A stretch of 41,700 bases of DNA from Clostridia bacterium (GCA_021204625.1 JAJPZA010000041.1:1-41700); one strand, 5' to 3'; shown: positions 25,560-35,790, counted from the first letter of the stretch. Notes: a model not told the origin generated them from the letters alone. Numbers and translations are program-made.

Positions 25560-26757
25560 ATTTCTCCCATGCTCCTGTGTACTCTCCGGACGAAAGCATC
25601 AGGAATCCGGAGATGATGCTGCTGTAATTCTCTTTACCGGCCTCGCGTTTAAGCTTTCCCTTGTTGGCGGAAACGAAATAGCCGTCATCCCAGTAGAATA
25701 TCTGCTCCTTCTTTCCGGACGCGCTCACAATCTCGGCCATGCCGTTCTGCGTGCCGTTGTCTATGACCACGTCCTCCAGAGAGCTTGCCTTGAAGCCCTT
25801 CTTGTACACCTTGCTCGCGGACCCCTGGTTGAAGAAGTAGAAATACAGCTTAAGGCCCGGGTCTCCGTTCATGATTCTCTCCGCCTCGCTGTTCCCTATT
25901 CCGGCCCATTCCATATAGCCGCCCTGCTCATACAGAAGGCCCATGACGATTCCCTTGGGATATTTTGCGGAAAGAGCCTTGACGCCGTAATACTCGTCCG
26001 GGGTTATCTCAAAATACCCGAACAGGGGCGAATGCGAGGAGGACTTTTCCTTGCACCGCTCCAGCGTCTTTGAAATCCTCTTCATCTTGTCCGCGGCCTC
26101 TTCCGCCGCGGTCCTGAAGGCGAAATCCCCCATGTCCCCTATCTTTATGTACTTGTTGCTCTCTATGAGCTCCTTGGCTTTCGCCAGCGAATACTCCGGC
26201 TGTTCTGTGAGCTCCTCCGGAGCGGATGATATCATGTCCAGCATATAGTACGCCGCCTTTGTGGCGACCCTTGCGGCCTCGTCCGTGGGGCTCCCCGCAA
26301 TTCCGTTGTCCCTGAAGTACGCCGCATACTTGTCATGAAGGTCATCAAAGTTGTTGGGGTCTATGATGCATCTGAAATACGAATACGCCGTCTTGTATCT
26401 TCCCACGCCCACGACGTCCTCGTTGACGTAGTTCTTGCTGTAATAATACCCGAGGTCCACGATGGCTTCCGGATGAAGGGCGTTGGCCGCGTTTCCGCAG
26501 AACTCCACGGCCCTCTCCAGGTATCCTGAAGTTTCCTTTTTCTCCTTGTCCGTGGTCTTCTCGCTTTGCCCGGAGGCCCGCTCAAGGTATGTGAAAAAAT
26601 TGGCCCTTGAGAGCCTGTACAGCTCATCATTGTCCCTTGTGACATCCAGGTCCCCCTCTCCGGGAACGATGCCGGCCCCGCAACCGGGGCACCTTAAATC
26701 CCCGTTGAAGAGCTCCAGGGCCTTGACTATATCCTTGCCGCACTTTCTGCATTTCAT
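25558..26757 (-). CDS. Zinc-ribbon protein with helical middle and unknown C-terminal domain
   Basis: 399 aa. The N-terminus (MKCRKCGKDIV then RCPGCGAGIV) has two CxxC pairs that make a zinc ribbon, residues 3-25. A helical middle (30-220) has Sel1/TPR-like character with YLERAVEFCGNAANALHPEA. The C-terminal part includes GYFEITPDEYYGVKALS, a mixed alpha/beta domain with GNSEAERIM that I cannot name. The start at 26757 is preferred over one 8 codons earlier because GGAGG precedes it at 9 nt. It begins 4 nt after the stop of the MBG membrane protein. Likely a cytosolic adaptor; two paralogous-style zinc ribbons in the operon (also 30606-32582) suggest a shared binding job, but this is inference. 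Confidence 0.7.
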   Translation of the reverse strand: MKCRKCGKDIVKALELFNGDLRCPGCGAGIVPGEGDLDVTRDNDELYRLSRANFFTYLERASGQSEKTTDKEKKETSGYLERAVEFCGNAANALHPEAIVDLGYYYSKNYVNEDVVGVGRYKTAYSYFRCIIDPNNFDDLHDKYAAYFRDNGIAGSPTDEAARVATKAAYYMLDMISSAPEELTEQPEYSLAKAKELIESNKYIKIGDMGDFAFRTAAEEAADKMKRISKTLERCKEKSSSHSPLFGYFEITPDEYYGVKALSAKYPKGIVMGLLYEQGGYMEWAGIGNSEAERIMNGDPGLKLYFYFFNQGSASKVYKKGFKASSLEDVVIDNGTQNGMAEIVSASGKKEQIFYWDDGYFVSANKGKLKREAGKENYSSIISGFLMLSSGEYTGAWEK

Positions 26758-26761
26758 ACCG

Positions 26762-29700
26762 TCATGCCTCCGTGATTTCAAAGCTCTTCTGCGTCTCTCC
26801 GGAAAGAGTGCAGTTGACGGTGTCCGAAAGGACTGCCTTCACAACATAGCTGCCCGGATCTGTGGGGCTGGATGAAAGCTTCGTTCCGTCTTCCGTGTAA
26901 TACTCATAGGTGAAGTATACGTTCTCCGAAAGCGTTGCCGTGGGCACCGTGCCGTCTGTATTCCACTCTATTGTAATTGTTTTGGGAGAGATTGTAAAGG
27001 TGCAGGAATCATTGGACAGTGTGTAATTTGCACTGTCCGAAAGGGTTGCCGTGGCTGTATATGTGCCTGCGTCCGTTGCTTCGCCGGATATGATCAACTC
27101 AACCGTGTCTCCCTCAGCAATGCCTTCAGCTGCAGCCGAGGGCTTCTGGGCAGAGCCGTTGTATGTGAGCTCCGTGTCCGTCCAGGTGATTGTCACGGTC
27201 TTCGGAGAGATTGTGTAGCCGCATGACTCACTGCCTGCCGCTATGAAATAATTGCCGGATCCAAGCGTTGCGGTCTGCGTGTAACTGCCTGCATTCACGC
27301 TGTCCGTCACGCTGTATGTGAAAGTCAAATCATCAAAGGAATCCACTCCGTCCACGAGGCCTTCAGCGGAGATTGCCGCAGGATACTGCGCTTTTCCGCT
27401 GTACGTGAAGGACGAGCCGCTCCAGGTGAGCGTGAGCGCTTTCTTCGCTATCGTATAAACCAGCGAATTGTTGGAGAGCGTGTAGTTGGAGTCATCCGTA
27501 AGGGATGCAGTGGCCGTGTACGTCCCGGCGTCCGTGCCGGAGCCCGTCACTGTGAATGACACGCCGTCCCCCTCCGCAAGGTCCTCTGTGGAAGCCGAAG
27601 GGATCTGCGCCTGTCCGTTATACGTGAGATCCAGGTTGGTCCAGGCGAAAGTCACGGTTTTCTTGCCGATTGTGTATGAAGTCTCATTGCCGGACAGGAT
27701 ATAGTTGCCGTTGGAGATGGCAACGGACGCCGTATATGTGCCCGCGTCCGCTGCATTGTCCGCAGTGTATGCGGCCTCAAGAAGCTCGTCCGTTATCTCA
27801 TCCTCGCCGAGCGTTGAGATGCCGTACGTGTAGACGGGGTTCTGCACGGAGCCGTTGTACGTGAAGGACGTGCCGGACCAGATCACTTCCAGAGTGTATG
27901 CGGAGATTGTGTATGAGTATGCAGGCTCCTCGCTTTCGGCAATGCGGTAGTTGGCTGTTTCAAGGGAGACAGCCGTGGAATAGCTGCCCGCATTCCTGCT
28001 CTCCGTATTGGTGTACGCGAAGGGTATGGATGAAAGCTTGTCCGAGCCTTTAAGGCCGGTCACGCCGGAGATTACGGGATACTGGATCTCCCCGTTGTAT
28101 GTGAATGAATCGCTGTCCCAGACAAGGCCGGAAAGCTCCGCCTTGGCTATGGTGTAGTCCGTGGTAGCTCCCTCGGCGATGTAATAGTTTCCGTCCGTTA
28201 TGTACACGGTCTCGGAATAGCTGCCGGCGTCGAAGCCGGAAGAGCCGTAATACAGCGTCACGGTCTCACCGCTGACGGCCCCCTCAGCTTCCGCTTCGGG
28301 ATGCTGGGATCCGCCGCTGTACACAAGCTCAGTGTCCGGCCACGTGACTTTCAGGGGAGCCTTCTCAACCGTGAAGGACACCGTATTGTTTGAGACGGTG
28401 TAGTTGCCGTTGGAGACGGAGACTTCCGCCGTTCCGCTCCCCGCATTTGTTATTGCTCCGGAAACGGAGTCTCCGGCCGTCTCCCCTTCAAACGGGTGTA
28501 CCGTGTATTCCGGCACATGGGAGGAGCCGTCATAGGTGAATGTGGTGTCACCCCAGGTCACGGCGAGGTCATAGGGTGAGATGGTGTAACTGTATGTTGT
28601 GCCTGTGGCCGCGTACAGGTCCGCGCAGGTGCCCGTCAGGGAAACGGATGCCGTATATGTGCCGGCGTTTGTGGCCGCTGCGTTTGATGTGCTGTACGTT
28701 ATGGCGTCCCCGTTCACAACCTGGGAGCCGTTGTAGCTGCAGGATATGGTTTTCTCCGTGGCGCTGTACGTCATGTTGTCGTCATCCTGCCATGAGAAGC
28801 TCAAGGTCATCTTTGAGATGGAGACGGTCACGGAGCTTGCATTGGATGAGCTGAGGCTTGTGGCGTGCTCCCCGGCCGAAGGTCCGGAGACTGTCACGTA
28901 CGCATAATACGTGCCGCTGTCCGCAGGGGTTGCAAGGCTGTTGGTGTATTTGGCCTCATAGCCTATCGTTCCGTTTGCCGCGGAGCAGGCCCAGTCATAG
29001 GAGACCGTCATCCAGCTGTATTCCGGTTCGGTTTTCGCTGTGAGCTCCAGAGCCGTTCCGTACGTTATGGACGTGGAGCCTGAAATCGCGGGAGCGTCCG
29101 GAATGTCCATCTCCCATGCAGGAAAAATCTCCATTCCGTCCTGCACAACGGATGCGAAATCGTCCAGCGTGTAAGTGTATCCGTTCATCTCGTACTCCCA
29201 CACATACGAGAAGCCTTCGCGCCCTGTGAGGCCATTGAGAATTTCCCCGCAGGTGCCTGCAGTCACATACCTGTATCCTGTGGACTTGCCGGTAGTCGTG
29301 CTCGTGTATGACGTGAGGCTTGCAGGAAGAGTGTACAGGTCATCGTTGTCCTCGAGGACGGTAATCCTGTATACGTCCGTGAAGTTCACCGCAACGTCAT
29401 GGCTGGCCTTCAGGGCCGTGCCAGTTATAGGCTGGGAATCCTCGTCCGTGAACGTGGAGAGCATCTGCCTGTTCGTTGTGGTGTAGCTCATGTAGCGGTC
29501 TTCCTCGGACTGCTCGTCTGAGTATACCATGTAGTCGTATGAATCGGTTATAAGGGACTGCTGGAACGTCGTGCCCGAGTCAAGGACAAGCGTTGAAAGA
29601 GTCTCAAAGTTTGCGGTCTTAAGGTTTGAGTACGTGTACGTGAATGAGACGTACACCTGGCCCTCTTCCGTTATGGGCTTCACGCAGTTGCCGTAATCCG

Positions 29701-30586
29701 TGTAGGGGCAGTAATCGTCGGATTCGTCAAAACCTGCGGTCCCGGCCAGGGAATAGAACTCATTGCGGTAATAGTCCGTCGCGGCGATGGGCGAGTATAT
29801 CCTGAAATTGCTGTACTTCATGACAAGGCTTGAGGAGCCGAGGCCCCGGATCTCAACCGGGTCTTCGGACTCAAGGACCAGCGTGCGGACGCCGTGGGCC
29901 TGGAGAAGATTTGCTGAGATGGCCGTGACTTTCTTGCCGTTGAACTCCTCCGGCACCACCACCGTGTCACCGTCTCCGGTAAGGACCGAAGAGGCCGTGT
30001 ATGAGTCCGTGGACTCGTCATATGTGTATCCTAATGTGCGGAGCGTGTATGAGTAGCCGCTGTAGCCTGATCCCGCCTGGCCGAAGAATCCGCCCTCCGC
30101 CACCATTACGATGTATGTGATTCCGTACGCGGCGTAAATGACGGCGCAGACGAAGACTATGACGCGCATCAGAAGGCCGGACCCGGACGCGCGGATTGCG
30201 GAGAGGATGGTCACGGCAACAGTTAAAAGCTGCATGACTATCCACATGATGAAGGCTTTGTCTGTGAAGATTATATAGTTTGCCGTAAGGGCGAACCAGA
30301 TCCAGAACGCAATGGTCACAACCACGGTGAAGACGCCGTATACTATGGGGGCTATGAGGCTGTGGCGGAACCTGAAGTTGGACACGGCCGCGCATGCGGC
30401 GAGGGCCAGGTCCAAAACGAGGAGGATCAGCGGGAATACGGTGTATGAGAACGAGATGTCCTGCAGGGCCAGGGATATGAGCACGTTCACGTCCGCGAGG
30501 GCGGAAAGGACTATGCACACCCAGAGCCATATGCTCCAGAGCCTGGAGCCTAAAAGTTTCTTTTCCAGTTCAGTCTTTCCTGTCAT
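26762..30586 (-). CDS. Multi-pass membrane protein with about nine MBG-type repeats
   Basis: 1274 aa. The N-terminal ~165 residues hold about five membrane segments (roughly 16-40, 48-68, 78-100, 110-130, 140-162), without a cleavable signal. With a Lys-rich N-terminus inside, the long remainder should be outside. Next comes a BspA-like LRR-type stretch (about 190-330) and an InlB/Flg_new-like part ending AWEMD. Residues ~595-1274 contain nine repeats of 70-80 residues with the signatures LTYNGxxQxPS, DAGTYTATxSL, NYxLS and TISPKT, which fit the MBG family. There is no LPXTG anchor. In this operon it is the only membrane protein, so it may present an extracellular stalk or connect the cytosolic ESCRT-III-like machinery with the membrane. 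The start has a perfect GGAGG. Confidence 0.8.
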   Translation of the reverse strand: MTGKTELEKKLLGSRLWSIWLWVCIVLSALADVNVLISLALQDISFSYTVFPLILLVLDLALAACAAVSNFRFRHSLIAPIVYGVFTVVVTIAFWIWFALTANYIIFTDKAFIMWIVMQLLTVAVTILSAIRASGSGLLMRVIVFVCAVIYAAYGITYIVMVAEGGFFGQAGSGYSGYSYTLRTLGYTYDESTDSYTASSVLTGDGDTVVVPEEFNGKKVTAISANLLQAHGVRTLVLESEDPVEIRGLGSSSLVMKYSNFRIYSPIAATDYYRNEFYSLAGTAGFDESDDYCPYTDYGNCVKPITEEGQVYVSFTYTYSNLKTANFETLSTLVLDSGTTFQQSLITDSYDYMVYSDEQSEEDRYMSYTTTNRQMLSTFTDEDSQPITGTALKASHDVAVNFTDVYRITVLEDNDDLYTLPASLTSYTSTTTGKSTGYRYVTAGTCGEILNGLTGREGFSYVWEYEMNGYTYTLDDFASVVQDGMEIFPAWEMDIPDAPAISGSTSITYGTALELTAKTEPEYSWMTVSYDWACSAANGTIGYEAKYTNSLATPADSGTYYAYVTVSGPSAGEHATSLSSSNASSVTVSISKMTLSFSWQDDDNMTYSATEKTISCSYNGSQVVNGDAITYSTSNAAATNAGTYTASVSLTGTCADLYAATGTTYSYTISPYDLAVTWGDTTFTYDGSSHVPEYTVHPFEGETAGDSVSGAITNAGSGTAEVSVSNGNYTVSNNTVSFTVEKAPLKVTWPDTELVYSGGSQHPEAEAEGAVSGETVTLYYGSSGFDAGSYSETVYITDGNYYIAEGATTDYTIAKAELSGLVWDSDSFTYNGEIQYPVISGVTGLKGSDKLSSIPFAYTNTESRNAGSYSTAVSLETANYRIAESEEPAYSYTISAYTLEVIWSGTSFTYNGSVQNPVYTYGISTLGEDEITDELLEAAYTADNAADAGTYTASVAISNGNYILSGNETSYTIGKKTVTFAWTNLDLTYNGQAQIPSASTEDLAEGDGVSFTVTGSGTDAGTYTATASLTDDSNYTLSNNSLVYTIAKKALTLTWSGSSFTYSGKAQYPAAISAEGLVDGVDSFDDLTFTYSVTDSVNAGSYTQTATLGSGNYFIAAGSESCGYTISPKTVTITWTDTELTYNGSAQKPSAAAEGIAEGDTVELIISGEATDAGTYTATATLSDSANYTLSNDSCTFTISPKTITIEWNTDGTVPTATLSENVYFTYEYYTEDGTKLSSSPTDPGSYVVKAVLSDTVNCTLSGETQKSFEITEA

Positions 30587-30605
30587 GACTGCCCTCCTTC
30601 AAGCC

Positions 30606-32582
30606 CTAAGCCTGGTAGTCCAGAATGAGCCTGGACTTCTCCGCCGCCTTTATGTAGCCGGTATCGGTCACGAGCAGCTTGTCGAATTTGTAAATGCTGG
30701 AGCCCACGCGGAACATGATGTACCTTTCGTTCTCCGCACAGCCGTGCACAGAGCGGAGAGCCTCTACCCTGGCGCCAAGGCCTAAAATGCCCTTGTATTT
30801 TTTGAAGAGCTCATGGCTCTCCTTTACCTCTTCCGGAGTGCCGGTGCCCAAGGCCTTGCTGCATGTGGGGCACACGTACCCGGGGAATTTGCCGGAAGAG
30901 CGCACACGCCTTGAAACCTTGAAGAACGCCTCGCTCCCCTTGTACGTCCTTCCGCAGACAGGGCACTCATAAACGTACTCGGACTGCTTTGCGCACATCC
31001 TGCCTTCGGCTGCGTCAAAGAACAGGGAGGACGTGGCAACGTACCTGTCCGCTGCCGTCCTTGCGTCTCCCGCATTGAGGAACACGTTCTCAGGCCTGTA
31101 GCATCTCTTGCACAGGCACACGCCGCCCCTTGCGGAAAGGCGCTGGCAGTCGCATATCCGGAGCCTGTAGCAGGCAGACCCTTTTACGGACACGTCCTGG
31201 CATGTTGGAGTCACGGAAAGGTGCTTTGCAAAATTGGAGAGGCTGTACACGGACACGCGCTTGCCGTCCTCAATCCTGGTGTCCGCCATGAAACGGGCAA
31301 AAGCCTTGCGGATGCCTTCCGGGGTGCGGTCCAGAGTGCCGTCCCCGCTGAAGGAGTACACGGAATATTTTCCGTTCAGTCCTGTGGATTCAGGGAAGAC
31401 AATGCAATTGCCGCGGACAAGCGCGTCCTCCCCTTCCCTGCAGTCTCCGGCGCAGGAGATGCAGGATATGGTCGTGCCTGTCATGGAATAGTTTATGGCA
31501 AAGGCCTCTTTTCCGGCATACAGGGCCGTATACCTTAAATTCGGCCACATGATCTTGGCCACGGAAATGAGCTCTATGCTCTTGCACTCAAGGGAAAGGG
31601 TTACGATGCCGCCGTCTCCTTCCACCTGCCCGTCACGGGCGTGCTCGTTGAGCACTTCCATGCTCTTTTCCGAAAACAGGAAGCTCTCCGAGAACATCTT
31701 TGAGCCGTCCGGCGAATTGAGGTCCGTCTCAAGGCGGGTCTTGAGCGTTGATGATATTGCGCCCTGGTTGACAGGGTCCGGCTCCAGGCCGGACGCGCTG
31801 TTTTCCGAGATGCCCACAAGGCAGCTGTCCACGACGGCCGCCTGCTCGCGGGTAAGCATTGTGTAGACATAGGACTTGGTGTCCGATTTGCCTTCGTATC
31901 TGTAATATATGCGCCCTATGACGGGTATGGGCTGGCCCACGCCGAATGAGACGTTTACCTTGAGCTTGGCGCTGTAATATGTGTCCGGGGTTCCCGTCTG
32001 CGCGCCGAGGCTTAGCTCCAGAAGGCTCTTTGGCTTGTCCGCGGGAGCCGCTCCCGCGCCGGCATTTGCCGGACCCCCGGCCTGGGGGGCCGGGGCGTCA
32101 TTGTATATGAATTCGCCAATAACGCTTACAAGGTCCTTGGCGCATCCGCGCGCCGCGGCCTCGTCCAGCTCCTGGTCTATGACGTATTCTATGGTGTAAT
32201 ACTTTCTGTGATATGCGTCCGCTATGCGGTCTCTGCGCTCCGCCCAGTCCGAATCCGGGGATTCCATGGGCTCCGCGCATCCTTCGCGGAAGTTTGCAAA
32301 CCAGGAGGCTCCATCTTCCGTGAAGCCTGCAGTGTCGTCCCTTTTTGAGCCGCTGTCCAGCTCGTATGCTATGTCCTCGCTCTCGCCGGGCGTGGAGAAG
32401 ACTATGCGGGTGGGGCCGGACCTGCGCGAGTCTATTATGAACTGGGTGCCGCTGAGCGAGAGGCGCTCATAGAAGCGGTCCGTGCCGGTCTTCTCCGCAT
32501 TGGCGTCCTCGTTTTCCAGGAGATCCGCTATGCTCTTGAAGATTTCCTCATTCTGGCCCCTGTTGACCTTAATTGTCCGCAT
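30606..32582 (-). CDS. Zinc-ribbon protein of unknown function
   Basis: 658 aa. Cysteine clusters lie in the C-terminal third: CDCQRLSARGGVCLCKRC (~475-495), YECPVCGRTYKG (~536-547) and YVCPTCSKALG (~567-577), each fitting zinc ribbons or knuckles. The N-terminal two thirds are mixed alpha/beta with an Ala/Pro/Gly-rich linker (~165-190) and no motif I can name. Its start codon overlaps the helicase stop by 14 nt (ATGCGGACAATTAA), so translation is coupled to the SNF2-like helicase, which also has a Cys-rich tail. The two proteins probably act together. It ends 19 nt before the membrane protein gene. Confidence 0.7.
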   Translation of the reverse strand: MRTIKVNRGQNEEIFKSIADLLENEDANAEKTGTDRFYERLSLSGTQFIIDSRRSGPTRIVFSTPGESEDIAYELDSGSKRDDTAGFTEDGASWFANFREGCAEPMESPDSDWAERRDRIADAYHRKYYTIEYVIDQELDEAAARGCAKDLVSVIGEFIYNDAPAPQAGGPANAGAGAAPADKPKSLLELSLGAQTGTPDTYYSAKLKVNVSFGVGQPIPVIGRIYYRYEGKSDTKSYVYTMLTREQAAVVDSCLVGISENSASGLEPDPVNQGAISSTLKTRLETDLNSPDGSKMFSESFLFSEKSMEVLNEHARDGQVEGDGGIVTLSLECKSIELISVAKIMWPNLRYTALYAGKEAFAINYSMTGTTISCISCAGDCREGEDALVRGNCIVFPESTGLNGKYSVYSFSGDGTLDRTPEGIRKAFARFMADTRIEDGKRVSVYSLSNFAKHLSVTPTCQDVSVKGSACYRLRICDCQRLSARGGVCLCKRCYRPENVFLNAGDARTAADRYVATSSLFFDAAEGRMCAKQSEYVYECPVCGRTYKGSEAFFKVSRRVRSSGKFPGYVCPTCSKALGTGTPEEVKESHELFKKYKGILGLGARVEALRSVHGCAENERYIMFRVGSSIYKFDKLLVTDTGYIKAAEKSRLILDYQA

Positions 32583-35500
32583 CGCCGCTCACCTCCCTAA
32601 TCTCCTCTATCTCCTTCACCTGCCGGAACTCCTTGTCCAGGATGTCGCAGAACTGCGCGTCGCCCAGGCTGCTGTTCCAAAGGTACTGTATGTGCCCGCT
32701 GAACGTCTTTATCTTCACCTGCTCCAGCTTTCCGCGCCTGGCGCCGGAAAGCCCTTCCGCACGGCATACGGGGCACTCCGTGCCCCAGTTGTCATCAAAG
32801 TCCAGAACATACGGCCCGGGCGTGCAGTCAAAGGACACGCTTCCTCGGCCGAAGCACTTCATGCACTCAGAGACGGAGTCCGCCATCTGCAGATCGGATC
32901 TGGGCGGCAGGCAGCTGCACCTGTACAGGCCCCTCTTGCACGCGTCATAATGAGGGCACTTTCCTCCCCTGGAGGAATGCAGGCACTTGTCCACGGCGTT
33001 TATGTACAGCTCTCCGGCCTCGTATGCGGAAACAGCCTCGCAGTCCGGGAACTGGTCCCTGTGCTCGCGGCACTTGGAAAGGGCGCACAGCTTGTTGCAG
33101 AAATACACGCGCTTGTGCGGCGCTCCCGTGGAGCACATGATTCTGGGCGAGAACATGTCCATGCACTTGTATCCGCCCCTTCCTGCGGAAGATCTGGAAA
33201 GGCGGTGCGTGGCGTCCTTGGAGCAGACGAACTCCGCATTGGAAATGACGTCCATGAGATACATGCACTTGTCCGCGTGGGCTTCCTTGCATATGAGGGG
33301 ATTGTTCTCGTAATCGTCCCTGTACGTGGCCTCCATCTCCTTGCCCTGGGATTTGACGTACACGTACGCCTTGCGCTCGTCCGGAGCGAGACGGCTTATG
33401 TAGCCGCCGTTCTGCTCCCCGCCCATCCGGAGCTCTCCCATGTATGTGTCATACTCTTTCTGCGGCATTACAAGGACCTTCTTGCACTCCCTGCACTGCA
33501 CGCAGACCATGTTGGAATCGTTGCATCCGGAAAGGATGGTGGCGTCTCCGTTGTCCACGGCGAAAAGGCCAATCCCGGTGAAATACGCAAGGGCGTATCC
33601 CTCCAGCCTGTTCACGTCCGCGAGGGAATATACCGTGACGTTCCTGCTCTGGCCGAGGCGGAAGATACGGCCTATCTTCTGCTCCATGTCCACGGGGTTG
33701 CAGGAGACCTGGAAGTTTATTATGACGGCCGCTTTCTGCAGGTTTGCGCCGTGAGTGTAGCCGCCCTTTACAATCAGGATGCAGTCCGGGTTGGCGTCAT
33801 CGTTGAAGCGCGCGAGGTCCGCGCGGGATATGCCGGAATCATCCCCGGAATCCGGGTCCGCGGCCTTGGACGCGTCCACGGAAATGAATTCTCTTGCTGA
33901 ACCCTTCTTTTTGAGGGCCGCCTTGAGGTCTGTCTCAAGCCGGTCATATAAAGACGGCTCCACAGTGCCGTCCACACGCACCTTCTCCCTGTTGGAGGGA
34001 AGGTCATAGTCAAAGAATATGATGACCCGCTCGTTTTTATGCTTCTGCAGTATTTTTACCACGTACGAGAGCTTGTTCTTATAGCTGTCCGCATCCAGAG
34101 CGTACTCGTACGGCATGACAAGGTTGAACTGTCCGGAAAGCCCTTTCTCCGCTCCCTGGTATGTCTGCAGGGATGAGTGCTTGTCCGGATAATTTGCGAG
34201 CATGGTGTCGTAATATCTGAGATAGTTGGGCTTGAACCCCGCCAGGGCATCCGCGTCCGGAACGGCGTAGTCATCCCCGGAAAGGGTTGTCATGAGAGCG
34301 CGGGAGACGGCCGCGTAATATTTCTGCGGGGCCATGGGGATGTCATCGAAGAGCTTGTGCTTGTAGCCCCCTATGTTCTTCTGCGGGTAGTATTTGTCCG
34401 GGAACTTCGCTATGGTGTCCTTGAAATCCAGCTCCATCTGCACTCCGCCGGGGCCCTGCACTTGGAACTTCTTGTCCTTCATGGACCCTTTGCGCACCGG
34501 GCAGAAATACAGGTTCACAACCTTCTTGTACACGGAAATGTTGCGGATCTCAGATCTCGGCTGGCGGATCATGATGAGCCCTAAGAGCTCCTTGTACGCC
34601 TGCGCCACGGAACGGTTCTCATCCGCCATCCATTTTGAGTTGGAAGGCTCCTCCAAAAATTCGTCTATCCAGCTTATGCGGTACCAGTCATTGGCGATGT
34701 CAAATGCGGATATTGCGCGGCCTTTCTCTGCAAGCCACGCCTCAAAGGCTGCGCGTATCGGCGTGGTTATGTTGTCCTCACGCCTGCGGAAATCCTCCAG
34801 CTTCTTGTTCTTGACGAAGTCCGAGATGTTCTCCGCCCCCTTGCATACATTGCCGGTGTAGAAGGCACGCTCTGCCAGATAGTCCGCGCCGTGCGCGTTG
34901 TTCGCGCCCTCGCCCGCAAAGAACTCCCTGGGGTCTCCTCCTCTTCTGCGTATGAAGTACCAGAGGGGGAACATGCCCTTGAGGTCCCCGTTGTGAGGAG
35001 TTGCGGAAAGCATGAGGCAGTAGCACTCGCTTCCGGAGCCGTCCCTTCTCTTTTCCTGTATCATCCTGGACAGCTGGGCCATGGCGGGAAGGTTGTTCTC
35101 GTTGCACAGTTCATGGGCCTCGTCCACGATTATCATGTCAAAGACGCAGCCCTGCGAGAAGACGTTGCTGTCCGCCCACATCTTGAAGACCTGCAGGTCC
35201 ACAAGGATGGGATGCGTGGGCCGAAGGCCCTTGCGCTCTATTATCTTTCTCCAGTCCTCGCATGAGGGCGTGGCCCTCGTGATTACCTGCAGGCAGTCAC
35301 CGAGGCCGAATTTTTCGCACAGCACTTCCCTCCAGGAGTCTATGACCTCTCCCAGAGCAACCACAAGCAGGGTGCCGACCTTTCCCCTGTAGCACAGCTC
35401 TGAGAGCACCACGCCGGCCTCAAAGGTCTTTCCGGAGCCCACCACGTCCGCAAGGAGCCCGAAGCCCCTGAGGTTTTTGAGGAACATGGCGGCGGCGTTC

Positions 35501-35790
35501 TCCTGGTGCTTTAAAATGACGTTCCCGTCCCCGTGCACGACGTCATCCCTTTTGATGCCGTACCTTGAGCCGGGCGTCTTCTCGTACGCCTTCATGCTTA
35601 TTTTGAGGGAATCAAAGTCATCGAACCTGTCCAGCACGTCCACGGCCCTTTCCATGCGGTCCACGTAGGAAGTGAATTTCTCAACCCTTCCCATCTCCTT
35701 TTCCGTCTGCTTGGCCGAGGAGAACTTGTTCTCGACATCCTTTATTTCAATTTTGCCGACCCCTTTCAGGATCTTCTCATCTTTTCCCAT
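32569..35790 (-). CDS. SNF2-like SF2 helicase with Cys-rich C-terminal tail
   Basis: 1073 aa. The motor has motif I ADVVGSGKT (114-122), motif II DEAH (223-226), motif III SATPHNGD (262-269), and motif VI QKIGRIFRLGQSRN (~703-716), all in the SNF2/SWI2-type SF2 order. Residues ~760-1010 hold many Cys/His pairs, for example CVQCRECKK, CNKLCALSKC, CPHYDACKRGLYRCSC and CPVCRAE, consistent with several zinc-binding folds. SNF2-type proteins are DNA or nucleoprotein remodellers that hydrolyse ATP. The start at 35790 has AGGG about 9 nt before. It follows the Hsp70-like gene after a 234-nt gap and overlaps the next gene by 14 nt. Substrate unknown; it may remodel protein-DNA complexes in this system. 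Confidence 0.88.
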   Translation of the reverse strand: MGKDEKILKGVGKIEIKDVENKFSSAKQTEKEMGRVEKFTSYVDRMERAVDVLDRFDDFDSLKISMKAYEKTPGSRYGIKRDDVVHGDGNVILKHQENAAAMFLKNLRGFGLLADVVGSGKTFEAGVVLSELCYRGKVGTLLVVALGEVIDSWREVLCEKFGLGDCLQVITRATPSCEDWRKIIERKGLRPTHPILVDLQVFKMWADSNVFSQGCVFDMIIVDEAHELCNENNLPAMAQLSRMIQEKRRDGSGSECYCLMLSATPHNGDLKGMFPLWYFIRRRGGDPREFFAGEGANNAHGADYLAERAFYTGNVCKGAENISDFVKNKKLEDFRRREDNITTPIRAAFEAWLAEKGRAISAFDIANDWYRISWIDEFLEEPSNSKWMADENRSVAQAYKELLGLIMIRQPRSEIRNISVYKKVVNLYFCPVRKGSMKDKKFQVQGPGGVQMELDFKDTIAKFPDKYYPQKNIGGYKHKLFDDIPMAPQKYYAAVSRALMTTLSGDDYAVPDADALAGFKPNYLRYYDTMLANYPDKHSSLQTYQGAEKGLSGQFNLVMPYEYALDADSYKNKLSYVVKILQKHKNERVIIFFDYDLPSNREKVRVDGTVEPSLYDRLETDLKAALKKKGSAREFISVDASKAADPDSGDDSGISRADLARFNDDANPDCILIVKGGYTHGANLQKAAVIINFQVSCNPVDMEQKIGRIFRLGQSRNVTVYSLADVNRLEGYALAYFTGIGLFAVDNGDATILSGCNDSNMVCVQCRECKKVLVMPQKEYDTYMGELRMGGEQNGGYISRLAPDERKAYVYVKSQGKEMEATYRDDYENNPLICKEAHADKCMYLMDVISNAEFVCSKDATHRLSRSSAGRGGYKCMDMFSPRIMCSTGAPHKRVYFCNKLCALSKCREHRDQFPDCEAVSAYEAGELYINAVDKCLHSSRGGKCPHYDACKRGLYRCSCLPPRSDLQMADSVSECMKCFGRGSVSFDCTPGPYVLDFDDNWGTECPVCRAEGLSGARRGKLEQVKIKTFSGHIQYLWNSSLGDAQFCDILDKEFRQVKEIEEIREVSGDADN

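Noticed and set aside
32482-33900. 472-residue open frame on the plus strand
   Set aside because: It lies antisense to the SNF2-like helicase, whose motifs are clear. Its translation is Val/Leu/Ala/His-rich low-complexity typical of GC-rich antisense frames, with no domain.
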